Part shown: positions 1 to 8,732 of the stretch, piece after piece | Position numbering within the stretch: position 1 is the stretch's first letter | Layout of the letters: every line of letters starts with the position of its first letter | Origin: Congzhengia sp045576635 | GTDB taxonomy: Bacteria > Bacillota > Clostridia > UBA1381 > UBA9506 | Assembly (NCBI GenBank): GCA_045576635.1 | Contig: JAZNGT010000015.1 | Coordinates: 62,001-126,000 of the forward strand | Length of the DNA stretch: 64,000 nt | Direction of reading: 5' to 3' | Notes under the pieces: generated by a model | Told to the model about the DNA's origin: nothing | Databases searched by the model: none | Seen by the model: the letters and a program-made list of their open reading frames with translations, nothing else | Position numbers and translations under genes: made by a program

Positions 1-1056
1 ATCTTGTTGTGTAGTAAATGCATCGTATGTGATTGTCCATTTTGTATCAGCTACTTTAAGCTGTGTGGTTGTATCAACAACGCACTGCGCAGTAACATCA
101 GCTGTTGCACCACTTGCGTATGTAGCAGTCACCACCATACCTGTGGGATCAAACGTTTCAAATGCAACATAATCAGTTTTCATAGGTGGAGTTGCAATTG
201 TAATGCCGCTAATTCTGTCTTTAACAGTTACTTTAAATGTTGATGTTGCACCATCAAAGCGTGCAGTAAGAGTATTTTCACCGATTACAAGGCCGTCATC
301 GGGAAGCAAAACTTCAAGTCGATTCCATTCGACAGTATTTGCGCTTGTGTAGATTGTGCTAGCACCGGAAGCATCAATAAAAGTAAACGAAGGAATTTTT
401 GCCTTGATATCTTCTGCCGCATCATCAGCATCAACTTCGTCCGGAACATCAGACACTGCAAACTCCGGAACTTGAACAAGCTTAAATTGTTTTCTTGAAC
501 CATCTGTCATCTGTGTAATCTGGCTTAATGCACTACCAGTAGCGCTTTCAAGAAAAGTGATAGCATTTAAATCTTCAATTGTAAGATCAGCAAGCGCCTG
601 AACATTAAGTCCAAACAACGAGCCTTCTTCCTGAATTTTTGTCATTTTATCATCTTGAACAGAAATACCACTTAAGGATGACCATCCAGCATAACAAACA
701 CCATCCGCGAAGGAAAATGCAAAAGTTGGAGTTGTTAACTCTGCGAAATAACCTTCTTCATTTCCTCCAGGAAAAGAAATTTTATCAGGATTGTAGCCTA
801 TAAGTAAATCATAAGCTTGAATACTATCTGCTAATACAGTAGGATTTCCAGCAAAATTTACATAAATGCGGAATTTTTCTCCAGCACTGACCTTTGTAAT
901 TGTGTTCACGCCAGCTTCGTCAGTAAATTTTAACGATAGATAAATTGTATCACCATTTGTACCGTCTGTTATTGTTGTTGCTGAAACGGGTATGAATGTC
1001 ATGACCATCGCAAAAACCAGAAGCAGCGAGCAAAGTTTGTTTATTCTTTGTTTCAT
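1..1056 (-). CDS. Secreted cohesin-like / bacterial Ig-like domain protein (3' end outside window)
   Basis: The reading frame is open from the ATG at 1056 to the window edge, 352 codons, so the C-terminus is missing. Residues 1-27 form a signal peptide (basic start MKQR, hydrophobic core, then PVSA). Residues about 30-165 look like a cohesin-type beta sandwich (segments LLIGYNPDKISFPGG and ADGVCYAGWSS). The last part, about residues 285-352, reads as a Big_3-like Ig domain (DYVAFETFDPTGMVVTATY). It lies 14 bases after the dockerin gene and is the third gene of the SLH-cohesin operon. A surface-displayed binding protein is inferred. The cohesin call is weaker here than in the SLH gene, and no catalytic domain is seen in the visible part. 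Confidence 0.75.
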   Translation of the reverse strand, partial: MKQRINKLCSLLLVFAMVMTFIPVSATTITDGTNGDTIYLSLKFTDEAGVNTITKVSAGEKFRIYVNFAGNPTVLADSIQAYDLLIGYNPDKISFPGGNEEGYFAELTTPTFAFSFADGVCYAGWSSLSGISVQDDKMTKIQEEGSLFGLNVQALADLTIEDLNAITFLESATGSALSQITQMTDGSRKQFKLVQVPEFAVSDVPDEVDADDAAEDIKAKIPSFTFIDASGASTIYTSANTVEWNRLEVLLPDDGLVIGENTLTARFDGATSTFKVTVKDRISGITIATPPMKTDYVAFETFDPTGMVVTATYASGATADVTAQCVVDTTTQLKVADTKWTITYDAFTTQQD

Positions 1057-1070
1057 CTTCTTTCACCTCA

Positions 1071-2153
1071 TTAATTCCAAGAATCGATTAACTCGGCATG
1101 GTACTGTAAAATCATCAATGCATCCGTCGAGTTAATGTATGCATCACCGCTAACGTTAGCCGCTAACCGTTCTGTCTCTGTAGATGGATAGCCAGCAGCA
1201 ATCTGCAATACCGCATAGGAATCGCTAGAATCAATTTTACCATTATTGTCAACGTCACCTAAGATATAAGCTGATGGATCAACATAATAGTTAAGTGGAA
1301 TTTCAATTAGATCAGAATCCGGTGCACTGCTTGAAATGTAAAGTTTAAGTTCGCAAGCTTTTGCAGGCAATTTCGGATACACCTTAAAGTCTAATGTCGT
1401 GCTCTGTGCGGTGTGCTGGTTAATATAATAGATATTACCATCTCTTGTTGGCACGGTACTACCCGCAGGGATATCTACTAATATCACGCCGTAATATACA
1501 CCAGGTGTTGCATTGTTGTAGGACAATACAAGGCCATTTGACTCTGAATAGAAATCGTCTGTTTTTACACCATTAATCACTGCGGTTGTTGCAGTTACAT
1601 TGTCGCCATCGGCTTTGGGTGTGATTACAACATTTGCAGTTGATCCGATATCATGAAATCCTCGTACAGCCGGAGCAGTTGCCACCGCATAATTTAATGG
1701 AATTTTAATAATGCCAAAAGCGTTTTCGCTACTGGAAATATAAAGCGTTAAATCAGTCGTGTTTTCCGGAAATCTCGGAAATACGTTAAAATCTACCACT
1801 CCGGAAGCAGCAGTTACCTGATCGACAAAATAGATTTCAGTATCTTTTGTAGGCGCTACGTTACCCTCAGCTAACATAATGCCGTAATATTCGTCTTGCG
1901 TTGCAGCGCCAAATGACACTTCGAGTCTGTTAGAGTTTACATAAATCTGGTCAGGGTCTCCGTCTCCATCAACGTCTTCCTCTGTCGCATTTGTTACCTC
2001 TACTGTGTCATTATAGACTTTTATTGTAACATTTTCTTTTGTACCGATGTCGTAAAATCCGCCCGAATTTCCTTCGTCAGCAGCCATTACGGAAAAGCTG
2101 CACAGAATCAAAGCAGAAAATACAAGTAAAGAAATTAAGATTTTCTTTTTCAT
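1071..2153 (-). CDS. Secreted protein with two tandem beta modules and a C-terminal type I dockerin
   Basis: The 360-residue product has a signal peptide (residues 1-24, ending SVMA) and two similar modules: residues about 34-155 start FYDIGTKENV and residues about 165-295 start FHDIGSTANV. Each module ends with a matching LYISSS...IPLNY block, so they arose by duplication. The last 65 residues are a dockerin with two EF-hand-like calcium loops, GDVDNNGKIDSSD and ANVSGDAYINSTD. Dockerins bind cohesins; the neighbouring SLH gene encodes a cohesin-like domain, so the two products may bind each other. No glycosidase or other enzyme domain is recognised. The duplicated modules could be carbohydrate or protein binding. 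RBS GGGAG precedes the ATG, and the gene starts 21 bases after the SLH gene. Confidence 0.85.
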   Translation of the reverse strand: MKKKILISLLVFSALILCSFSVMAADEGNSGGFYDIGTKENVTIKVYNDTVEVTNATEEDVDGDGDPDQIYVNSNRLEVSFGAATQDEYYGIMLAEGNVAPTKDTEIYFVDQVTAASGVVDFNVFPRFPENTTDLTLYISSSENAFGIIKIPLNYAVATAPAVRGFHDIGSTANVVITPKADGDNVTATTAVINGVKTDDFYSESNGLVLSYNNATPGVYYGVILVDIPAGSTVPTRDGNIYYINQHTAQSTTLDFKVYPKLPAKACELKLYISSSAPDSDLIEIPLNYYVDPSAYILGDVDNNGKIDSSDSYAVLQIAAGYPSTETERLAANVSGDAYINSTDALMILQYHAELIDSWN

Positions 2154-2174
2154 TTTCTTCTCCCTCTCTGTAAG

Positions 2175-3338
2175 TTAATTTATATCAAGGTAATTAACCA
2201 AAATTTTCGCAAGTTGTGCACGTGTAGCAGTTCCTTTGGGATCTAATGTAGTATCGGATGTTCCTGAAATCAGTTTGTTATAGATACCCCAATAGATTGC
2301 AGACTTTGCCCATTGAGATATCTCAGAACTATCTTCGAACACTCCGTCATAGATTGTATAAAACATGAGTTCAGTACCAATTTGTTTTCCGGCATATGAA
2401 TGAAGAATTTTCATCCCAGCTTCACGTGTTAATGTTTCATTTGGTTCAAACGTCGTCTCGGTTGTGCCGTTAATGTGTCCGCTTTCATAACCCCAAGCAA
2501 TTGCTTGCCGAAATTCGTCACTTTGCGAAGCAACATCCGTAAAGGGAAATTTGACAGTAACTTTGGGTTTTCCTGCCATTCTCCAAAGCACCGTTACGAA
2601 CTGTGCGCGGGTGACGTTATCATTCGGATTAAAGTTTCCGTTATCATCACCTTTAAAGAGGCCTGCTTTTGCAGCTTCCTTCACAAACGGTTCTGACCAA
2701 TGACCGGAAATATCTCGAAAATCATACGAAACAGTAGTTTCACCTTTATCATTTCCAGAATTACCGGCAGGAGGTGCAACAACTCCTCCGCCGCTTGGTT
2801 GTTGTGGCGTAATGATAACTTCATCTTTATCGTCATCAGCCGGCGGATTATTTGGGGGAATCGTTGGTGTTTCCTCGCTAACGTCACCGGTTACTTTATA
2901 TGCAAGATTGTTACGATTACTGTCCGCAAAATTAATGTTATCTAATTTGAAATCAAATTTAGCAATGTCTTTACTTGCAGCAAACTCAAATGTAGCAAGC
3001 GTTCCATCGTCAATAATTGTTGCCAAGGTTGCAACCGAAACAATTGCACCCTTACGCGCATCAGGATTCGTAGCTGACATAGAACGATTTAAGATATCAC
3101 CCAATAGAATGTATTCACACGCCATAGCCTGATTATCAAAGACTAATGTAAATCCAAGTGCATTAAATCCTGGATTGCCAGAAATAGTTACAGCAACCTC
3201 AAAGGTCTCATTTGCTTTAACAGGTTCGGACGGCGTTTGTATGTCAAACACAGCAACATCAGAAGTTGCACCGACCGGAAGCACTTGTAAGGCTAAAACA
3301 GCGATTAAGAAAACACTTATTAACCGACATTTTCTCAC
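2175..3338 (-). CDS. S-layer-anchored cohesin protein (cohesin-like domain plus three SLH repeats)
   Basis: The 387-residue product has a signal peptide ending VGAT, then a cohesin-like domain at about residues 28-155 (GNPGFNALGFTLVFD, GAIVSVATLA). A Pro/Asp/Gly-rich linker covers about 156-200. Three SLH repeats follow, beginning FRDISGHWSE, FPFTDVASQS and FEDSSEISQW, each with the TRAQ/TREA-type helix. SLH repeats bind the pyruvylated secondary cell-wall polymer, so the cohesin would be displayed on the surface, as in anchoring scaffoldins of cellulosome producers. The start is GTG, chosen because AGGGGG lies 7 bases upstream. It is first in an operon with the dockerin gene, behind a consensus sigma-A promoter. 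Confidence 0.85.
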   Translation of the reverse strand: MRKCRLISVFLIAVLALQVLPVGATSDVAVFDIQTPSEPVKANETFEVAVTISGNPGFNALGFTLVFDNQAMACEYILLGDILNRSMSATNPDARKGAIVSVATLATIIDDGTLATFEFAASKDIAKFDFKLDNINFADSNRNNLAYKVTGDVSEETPTIPPNNPPADDDKDEVIITPQQPSGGGVVAPPAGNSGNDKGETTVSYDFRDISGHWSEPFVKEAAKAGLFKGDDNGNFNPNDNVTRAQFVTVLWRMAGKPKVTVKFPFTDVASQSDEFRQAIAWGYESGHINGTTETTFEPNETLTREAGMKILHSYAGKQIGTELMFYTIYDGVFEDSSEISQWAKSAIYWGIYNKLISGTSDTTLDPKGTATRAQLAKILVNYLDIN

Positions 3339-3391
3339 TAAGTATCCCCCTTATCTAATATATAATTTTACATTTATGCTAATTATGTATA

Positions 3392-3420
3392 ATTATATCA
3401 TCATATTTGAATCTTGTCAA
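3392..3420 (-). promoter_or_regulatory. Sigma-A promoter of the SLH-cohesin operon
   Basis: Reading leftwards, TTGACA (3420-3415) and TATAAT (3397-3392) are separated by exactly 17 bases. Both hexamers match consensus. The predicted transcript starts near 3385 and has a leader of about 47 bases before the GTG start. Confidence 0.8.
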
Positions 3421-3452
3421 CGATTTATTGTGTAAAACTCACAACAAAATCT

Positions 3453-3475
3453 TGCTTTTGAATCAATCAAAAGCA
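3453..3475. repeat. 9-bp inverted repeat between the icd terminator and the SLH promoter
   Basis: TGCTTTTGA and TCAAAAGCA flank a 5-base loop. There is no T-tract on either side, so it is not a standard terminator. It lies about 35 bases upstream of the -35 box and could be a regulator site or a spare terminator stem. Confidence 0.4.
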
Positions 3476-3514
3476 GCGTGTAGAAACAGTTCTTATATAT
3501 AAAACGACTACACA

Positions 3515-3546
3515 CAAAAAACCTCGGACAAATCCGAGGTTTTTTG
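3515..3546. terminator. Bidirectional rho-independent terminator after icd
   Basis: The perfect stem AAAACCTCGGA / TCCGAGGTTTT with a 4-base loop is flanked by A and T runs on both sides. It ends the citrate/aconitase/icd operon directly after the icd stop codon. Confidence 0.9.
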
Positions 3547-4683
3547 TTATATTTTAGAAATCAGATACTTGCCAAATTCAGTGCAAGTTGCACCATCCCT
3601 GTTACCAGTGACAACGTAAGTCTTTTCGGTTTCGCATGTTTTAAGTGCTTCTTCCAATACGTTAGCCTTTTCCACAAAATTTATGTGACGCAAAAGCATT
3701 ACGAGTGCACGCAGGATACTCTCCGGATTTGCATACGCACCAATTCCCTCTTCAATCATTCTCGGCGCACTGCCGTGAATAGCTTCAAACATAGCATATC
3801 TGTCACCGACATTTGCACTTCCTGCAGTGCCGACTCCGCCTTGTAGTTGTGCCGCTTCGTCAGTTAAAATATCGCCGTAAAGATTCGGGAGAACAAACAC
3901 CTGGAATTTATGGCGTATATCTTCGTTCACAAGGTTTGCGCTCATGATATCAACATACCATTCTTCTGTTTCTATCTCGGGATATTCCTTTGCAACCTCG
4001 TGACAAATCAAAGAAAAGTTTCCATCCGTTTTTTTCATGATATTGGCTTTGGTAACGATCGAAACATTAGTCTTTCCGTTTGCCTTCGCGTAAGCGTACG
4101 CAGCTCTTGCAATTCTTTCTGTTCCAGGCTTGGTTGTAACTTTAAAGTCAAACGCAAGTTTTCCCGGAATTTCAATTCCGCTGCTACCAAGCACATATTC
4201 GCCCTCGGTATTTTCGCGGTAAAAAATCCAGTCTATGTTCTTTTCAGGAATAGACACAGGACGCACGTTTGCATATAAATCCAATTCACGTCGAAGCGTA
4301 ACATTGGCACTCTCCATAGTACCGCCTTTGGGCGTTGTGGTTGGTCCTTTCAATAAGACATCACATTTTTTGATTTCAGCCAAAACATCTTTGGGAACGG
4401 ACTCATTCTTTTCCATTCTGTTTTCAATCGTAAGGCCTTCAATCACTCTGATTTCAACCTTGCCGGTTGCAATTTCTTCACAGAGAAGTTTTTCTGCAAC
4501 TTCTTTTGCTACATCTACAATTATCGGCCCTATTCCATCGCCGCCGATAATACCGATTATAATTTTCTCTTTCTGTGAAAAATCACATCTTTCTGCTTCG
4601 TTCTCCATTTTTTCACAACGAAGAAGTTGCGATTCCAAGAGTTTACGGAAATGATTGCAATATTCGTCTATATTATAATTCAT
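3547..4683 (-). CDS. icd: Isocitrate dehydrogenase, isocitrate/isopropylmalate dehydrogenase family
   Basis: This enzyme oxidatively decarboxylates isocitrate to 2-oxoglutarate. The 378-residue protein contains the nucleotide-fold start IIGGDGIGP, the substrate loop RENTEGEYV, a Mg-binding block LPNLYGDILTDEAAQ and the cofactor loop HGSAPRMIEEG. At the site that discriminates NAD from NADP (APKY in E. coli, APD in NAD enzymes) it carries APRM, so cofactor choice is unclear. About 35 residues precede the usual N-terminus; the ATG at 4683 is kept because AAGGGGA lies 8 bases upstream. It is the last gene of the operon, 13 bases after aconitase, so the product of acn is passed directly to it. 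Homoisocitrate or isopropylmalate activity is less likely given this context. Confidence 0.88.
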   Translation of the reverse strand: MNYNIDEYCNHFRKLLESQLLRCEKMENEAERCDFSQKEKIIIGIIGGDGIGPIIVDVAKEVAEKLLCEEIATGKVEIRVIEGLTIENRMEKNESVPKDVLAEIKKCDVLLKGPTTTPKGGTMESANVTLRRELDLYANVRPVSIPEKNIDWIFYRENTEGEYVLGSSGIEIPGKLAFDFKVTTKPGTERIARAAYAYAKANGKTNVSIVTKANIMKKTDGNFSLICHEVAKEYPEIETEEWYVDIMSANLVNEDIRHKFQVFVLPNLYGDILTDEAAQLQGGVGTAGSANVGDRYAMFEAIHGSAPRMIEEGIGAYANPESILRALVMLLRHINFVEKANVLEEALKTCETEKTYVVTGNRDGATCTEFGKYLISKI

Positions 4684-4696
4684 TTTTAAATTCCCC

Positions 4697-6628
4697 TTAA
4701 CTGATTTTTGCTTTTGTGTAGCCTAATAGGCCTCCGTTTTTAAGAATTTCCTTTTGCCTTTTACTAAAAGAACATGTAAGGAGTATTTTGTCTCCTGTTG
4801 TTTTGTTAACTAATGTCATTTCACCGCTATCCATTCCTTTGTGAATCTCTACTATTTCAAGAGAATCATCCATGGTTAGTTTATCATAGTCATCAGCGTT
4901 TTTAAAAGTGAGAGGCAGAATTCCTGCATTGATGAGGTTCGCAACATGAATTCTTGCAAAACTCTTTGCAATAACGCATCTTACGCCAAGATATAAAGGC
5001 ACGAGCGCCGCATGTTCTCGAGATGAACCTTGACCATAATTTGAACCACCTATAACGATGCTCTTTCCTGCTTTAAGTGCTCTTTCAGAGAACGTTTTAT
5101 CACAAACAGCAAAACAGAACTGCGAAAGATAAGGAATATTAGACCGGTACGGAAGTATCTTCGCGCCTGCCGGCATGATATGGTCAGTCGTAATGTTATC
5201 ACCAACTTTAAGAACCAACGATGCTTCAAGTGTATCCGTCACCGGGTAGGTATCCGGGAATTTTTTGATATTCGGCCCGCGAAGAATCTCAACCGTTTCT
5301 GCTTCTTCTTCGGTAGCCGGAGAGATGATTGCACTGTCATCAATTTTAAATTTTTCAGGCATTTTAATTTCTGGCATTTCACCGAGTAGCATCGGATCTG
5401 TGATTTCGCCTGTAATTGCTGCAGCAACCGCTGTTTCAGGAGAACACAGGTAGACATTCGCGTCAGCTGTACCGCTTCTGCCTTCAAAATTTCTGTTAAA
5501 TGTACGAAGTGATATACCGGACGAATTCGGCGAAAATCCCATACCGATGCATGGTCCGCATGCGCACTCTAAAACTCTAGCGCCAGACGCGATAATGTCA
5601 GAAAGAGCCCCAGAATCTGCAAGCATTCTAAGAACCTGCTTTGATCCCGGAGATATAGAAAGACTCACATCAGGAGAAACTGCTTTTCCTTTCAGAATCG
5701 CAGCAACTTTAAGCATATCCATGAGAGATGAATTTGTACACGAGCCGATACATACCTGATTTACCTTTGTCCCTTTAAGCGACGAAACCTCAACAACATT
5801 ATCAGGAGAGTGAGGACACGCAATCAAAGGTTTCAGTTCGGATAGATTAATTTCGATAATTTTATCATATACTGCATCGGGATCACTTGAAAGTTCAATA
5901 TAATCTTCTCCTCTTCCCTCTGCTTCCAAAAATTCCTTGGTGATTTCATCCGACGGGAAAATCGAAGTGGTTGCGCCGAGTTCAGTACCCATATTGGTAA
6001 TGGTTGCACGTTCCGGAACCGTAAGAGTCTTGACACCTTCGCCTCCCCATTCAATGATTGCACCTACGCCACCTTTTACAGACAAAATGCGAAGAATTTC
6101 AAGACTTACGTCTTTTGCTGTAACAAACGGACGCAATTTTCCCGTAAGGTTAACTTTATACATTTTAGGCATAGTAATATAATACTCGCCTCCGCCCATT
6201 GCGACCGCAACATCAAGTCCACCCGCGCCAAACGCAAGCATACCGATACCGCCGCCTGTTGGGGTATGACTATCAGAACCTATCAGCGTTTTTCCCGGTT
6301 TTCCGAATCGCTCAAGATGAACCTGATGGCAGATGCCATTTCCCGGACGCGAAAAATAAATTCCATGTTTTTTTGCAATACTACCGATAAACTGATGGTC
6401 ATCAGCATTTTCAAATCCGCACTGCAGTGTATTGTGATCTATGTATGCGACACTTTTTTCAGTACGCACACGCGGAATGCCCATAGCTTCAAATTCAAGA
6501 TACGCCATTGTACCTGTCGCGTCCTGAGTTAGTGTTTGATCTATACGAAGACCAATTTCTTCGCCCTGTTTCATTTCACCCGAAACAAGGTGATTCTTAA
6601 TAATTTTCTGTGCAATTGTAAATCCCAT
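4697..6628 (-). CDS. acnA: Aconitate hydratase, 4Fe-4S
   Basis: This enzyme isomerises citrate to isocitrate through cis-aconitate. The 643-residue protein has the aconitase fold with cluster-ligand motifs VCIGSCTNSS and ECACGPCIG, the Asp-His motif GSDSHTPTGGG, and the C-terminal swivel domain with YGQGSSREHAA and ARIH. Its length fits the shorter mitochondrial-type bacterial aconitases rather than the roughly 900-residue AcnA form, so the symbol is a family label. A TTG six codons upstream is also in frame, but the ATG at 6628 has AAAGGGG 8 bases upstream and matches the family N-terminus (MGFTIAQKI). It sits between gntR and icd in the operon, so citrate from the first gene is its likely substrate. 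Confidence 0.93.
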   Translation of the reverse strand: MGFTIAQKIIKNHLVSGEMKQGEEIGLRIDQTLTQDATGTMAYLEFEAMGIPRVRTEKSVAYIDHNTLQCGFENADDHQFIGSIAKKHGIYFSRPGNGICHQVHLERFGKPGKTLIGSDSHTPTGGGIGMLAFGAGGLDVAVAMGGGEYYITMPKMYKVNLTGKLRPFVTAKDVSLEILRILSVKGGVGAIIEWGGEGVKTLTVPERATITNMGTELGATTSIFPSDEITKEFLEAEGRGEDYIELSSDPDAVYDKIIEINLSELKPLIACPHSPDNVVEVSSLKGTKVNQVCIGSCTNSSLMDMLKVAAILKGKAVSPDVSLSISPGSKQVLRMLADSGALSDIIASGARVLECACGPCIGMGFSPNSSGISLRTFNRNFEGRSGTADANVYLCSPETAVAAAITGEITDPMLLGEMPEIKMPEKFKIDDSAIISPATEEEAETVEILRGPNIKKFPDTYPVTDTLEASLVLKVGDNITTDHIMPAGAKILPYRSNIPYLSQFCFAVCDKTFSERALKAGKSIVIGGSNYGQGSSREHAALVPLYLGVRCVIAKSFARIHVANLINAGILPLTFKNADDYDKLTMDDSLEIVEIHKGMDSGEMTLVNKTTGDKILLTCSFSKRQKEILKNGGLLGYTKAKIS

Positions 6629-6649
6629 CTTTTGTGCCCCTTTCAAGAA

Positions 6650-7294
6650 TTACTCCTCTACCGTTTTCTCGATGTTTTTTCTTGCATTTTTAATATGTGT
6701 AGCGGTGAGTTTTTCTGCAAGATCACCGTCTCCTGCAAGAATAGCATCTAAAATTTCTCTATGCTCTTTTGTAGAATGAAACGCCCGCTCACTATTTGAA
6801 ACGGATGTTCTTCTATATTTCGTTAACTTTTTATGAAGCTGATGCAGTATGTCTGAAAGAACCACACTTCCGCAATTGTTATAAACGATTTCGTGGAACT
6901 TTGAGTCCATATTTCTAATGTTATCAACATCTCTTTTAGAAGTATAAAATTCCTGCAATTCCACAATTTCACGAAGCGCAATTTTTCCTTCTTCAGAAAT
7001 AGAATTCGCTGCCCAACGAGAAGCGAGGCCTTCTGTGCGCACACGAACTTCATACATATCAGAAATATCCTTCGGAGAAATACCCTTGATTACGATCCCT
7101 TTTGTGGTAACATCGACTAATCGTTCCTGTTCCAACCGACGTATTGCTTCGCGGATTGGCGTTCTGCTGACGCCAAGTTTTTCCGAAAAACTCATTTCTG
7201 TAAAAATTTCACCAATTTTGTATACGCCAGTAAGAATGTCATTTTCAAGTTTCATAAATATCTGATCTGCCAAAGATACTGTTTTATGTTCCAT
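6650..7294 (-). CDS. GntR-family transcriptional regulator, FadR/FCD type
   Basis: The 214-residue protein has an N-terminal winged helix at about residues 10-75 (EMSFSEKLGVSRTPIREAIRRLE) and a C-terminal all-helical FCD ligand-binding domain at about 80-210, including a metal/ligand-type His pattern (SKFHEIVY, THIKNARK). The ATG at 7294 has GGAGGG 6 bases upstream. FadR-type FCD regulators often sense organic acids such as citrate, lactate or other carboxylates. Its position inside the citrate synthase/aconitase/icd operon and a TTGTATACAA palindrome at the operon promoter suggest that it autoregulates the operon in response to citrate or 2-oxoglutarate. The ligand is inferred. Confidence 0.88.
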   Translation of the reverse strand: MEHKTVSLADQIFMKLENDILTGVYKIGEIFTEMSFSEKLGVSRTPIREAIRRLEQERLVDVTTKGIVIKGISPKDISDMYEVRVRTEGLASRWAANSISEEGKIALREIVELQEFYTSKRDVDNIRNMDSKFHEIVYNNCGSVVLSDILHQLHKKLTKYRRTSVSNSERAFHSTKEHREILDAILAGDGDLAEKLTATHIKNARKNIEKTVEE

Positions 7295-7314
7295 AGTAGC
7301 CCTCCATTTTTTAA

Positions 7315-8691
7315 TCAAAATCTTTTGAACTTTCCGTCCGAAAGTTCCTCGATTTTTCTCTCAATTTCCATCGTAGAAAGCATCGACTGTCTTCCCTGCT
7401 CATATTCCTCATCAATCCAGGCTTTGAGCGCAGTTACAAGCGGTGATTTTTTATCAACGCAATTTTCACCCACTAAAGAATAGTTGTCATTTATCCAATA
7501 CGCAATTCCTGCTAAGCCTGATGTTTTGCTGATTGCAACTGACGCCTTTTTATTGAGAAGTTTTTTTGTGTCGAATATGTTATAAATCTCTTCGTCTTTT
7601 AAAAGACCATCAGCATGAATGCCTGCCCTTGTACAATTGAAATTTCTACCAACAAAAGGCGTCATAGGGGGAATTTTATAACCCATATTATTTTTAAAAT
7701 ATTCTGCTATTTCCGTTATTACAGTCGGATCCATTCCATCAAATGAGCCACGTAATGATGCGTATTCCATAACCATTGCTTCTAACGGAACATTACCCGT
7801 TCTCTCACCGATACCAAGGAGAGAACAATTCACGGCACATGCACCAAAAAGCCAAGCAGTAGAAGCATTGGTAACGGCTTTATAAAAGTCATTGTGTCCG
7901 TGCCATTCAAGCATTTCAGACGGAACATCGGCATAATGCTGAAGTCCGTATATAATCCCGGGAACACTTCTCGGAAGCGCAACTTCACTGTAAGGAACAC
8001 CGCAACCCATAGTATCACAGGCGCGAATTTTAACGGGAATTCCTGCATCACGAGACATTTTTTGAAGTTCATTTACAAAAGGAACTACAAATCCGTAAAA
8101 ATCTGCTCTCGTAATATCTTCAAGATGACATCTGGGAGCAACACCTGCTTCAAACGCTTCTGCAACCGCAGCAAGATACATGTTCATGCATTCTTTTCTG
8201 GAAAGTTTCAACTTTTTAAAAATATGATAGTCACTGCAACTTACCAAAATACCGGTTTCACGGATTCCAAGGTCTTTTACAAGCTTAAAATCTTCTTTAC
8301 TTGCACGTATCCACGTGGTTATCTCAGGGAATTTAAGTCCGAGATCCTGACAACGCTCCAAAGCCTCTCTGTCTTTTTTGGAATAAACAAAAAACTCTGT
8401 CTGTCTGATGATTCCGTAAGGTCCACCAAGTTTTGACATAAGTTTATAAAGGTCTACAATCTGCTCAACACTATAAGGCTCAACCGACTGCTGGCCGTCA
8501 CGGAAAGAGGTGTCTGTAATCCATATTTCTTCCGGCATACCAATAGGAACCCTACGATGGTTGAAAGATATTTTAGGAACTTCATCATAAGGAAAAACAT
8601 CACGATACAGATTTGGATTCTCAATATCCTGTAACTGATATTTGTAACTCTTTTGTTCAAGTAAATTCGTTTTATTCGATATTTCAATCAC
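7315..8691 (-). CDS. Re-citrate synthase (homocitrate/isopropylmalate synthase family)
   Basis: This enzyme condenses acetyl-CoA and oxaloacetate to citrate with Re-face stereochemistry, as known for Clostridium kluyveri. The 458-residue protein is a DRE-TIM metallolyase with the first-strand motif ITDTSFRDGQQS, the conserved block IIRQTEFFVYSKKDRE, and the metal-binding HGHNDFYKA (His-x-His). The N-terminal ENPNLYRDVFPYDEVPKI stretch is typical of Re-citrate synthases and not of LeuA or NifV. The GTG start at 8691 is chosen because GGGTGG lies 6-11 bases upstream; in-frame GTG codons at 8703 and 8700 have no RBS. No Si-type gltA is visible. With aconitase and icd in the same operon, the assignment is firm in context. 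Confidence 0.88.
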   Translation of the reverse strand: MIEISNKTNLLEQKSYKYQLQDIENPNLYRDVFPYDEVPKISFNHRRVPIGMPEEIWITDTSFRDGQQSVEPYSVEQIVDLYKLMSKLGGPYGIIRQTEFFVYSKKDREALERCQDLGLKFPEITTWIRASKEDFKLVKDLGIRETGILVSCSDYHIFKKLKLSRKECMNMYLAAVAEAFEAGVAPRCHLEDITRADFYGFVVPFVNELQKMSRDAGIPVKIRACDTMGCGVPYSEVALPRSVPGIIYGLQHYADVPSEMLEWHGHNDFYKAVTNASTAWLFGACAVNCSLLGIGERTGNVPLEAMVMEYASLRGSFDGMDPTVITEIAEYFKNNMGYKIPPMTPFVGRNFNCTRAGIHADGLLKDEEIYNIFDTKKLLNKKASVAISKTSGLAGIAYWINDNYSLVGENCVDKKSPLVTALKAWIDEEYEQGRQSMLSTMEIERKIEELSDGKFKRF

Positions 8692-8722
8692 GAACAACAC
8701 CACCCATTACATATTTGTATAG

Positions 8723-8732
8723 TTGTATACAA
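8723..8732. promoter_or_regulatory. Candidate GntR (FadR-type) operator TTGTATACAA
   Basis: A perfect 10-bp palindrome with a GTATAC core abuts and overlaps the last base of the -10 box. FadR-subfamily sites are GT-N-AC palindromes, and a GntR/FCD gene lies in the same operon. A bound protein here would block open-complex formation. Which protein binds is inferred. Confidence 0.55.
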
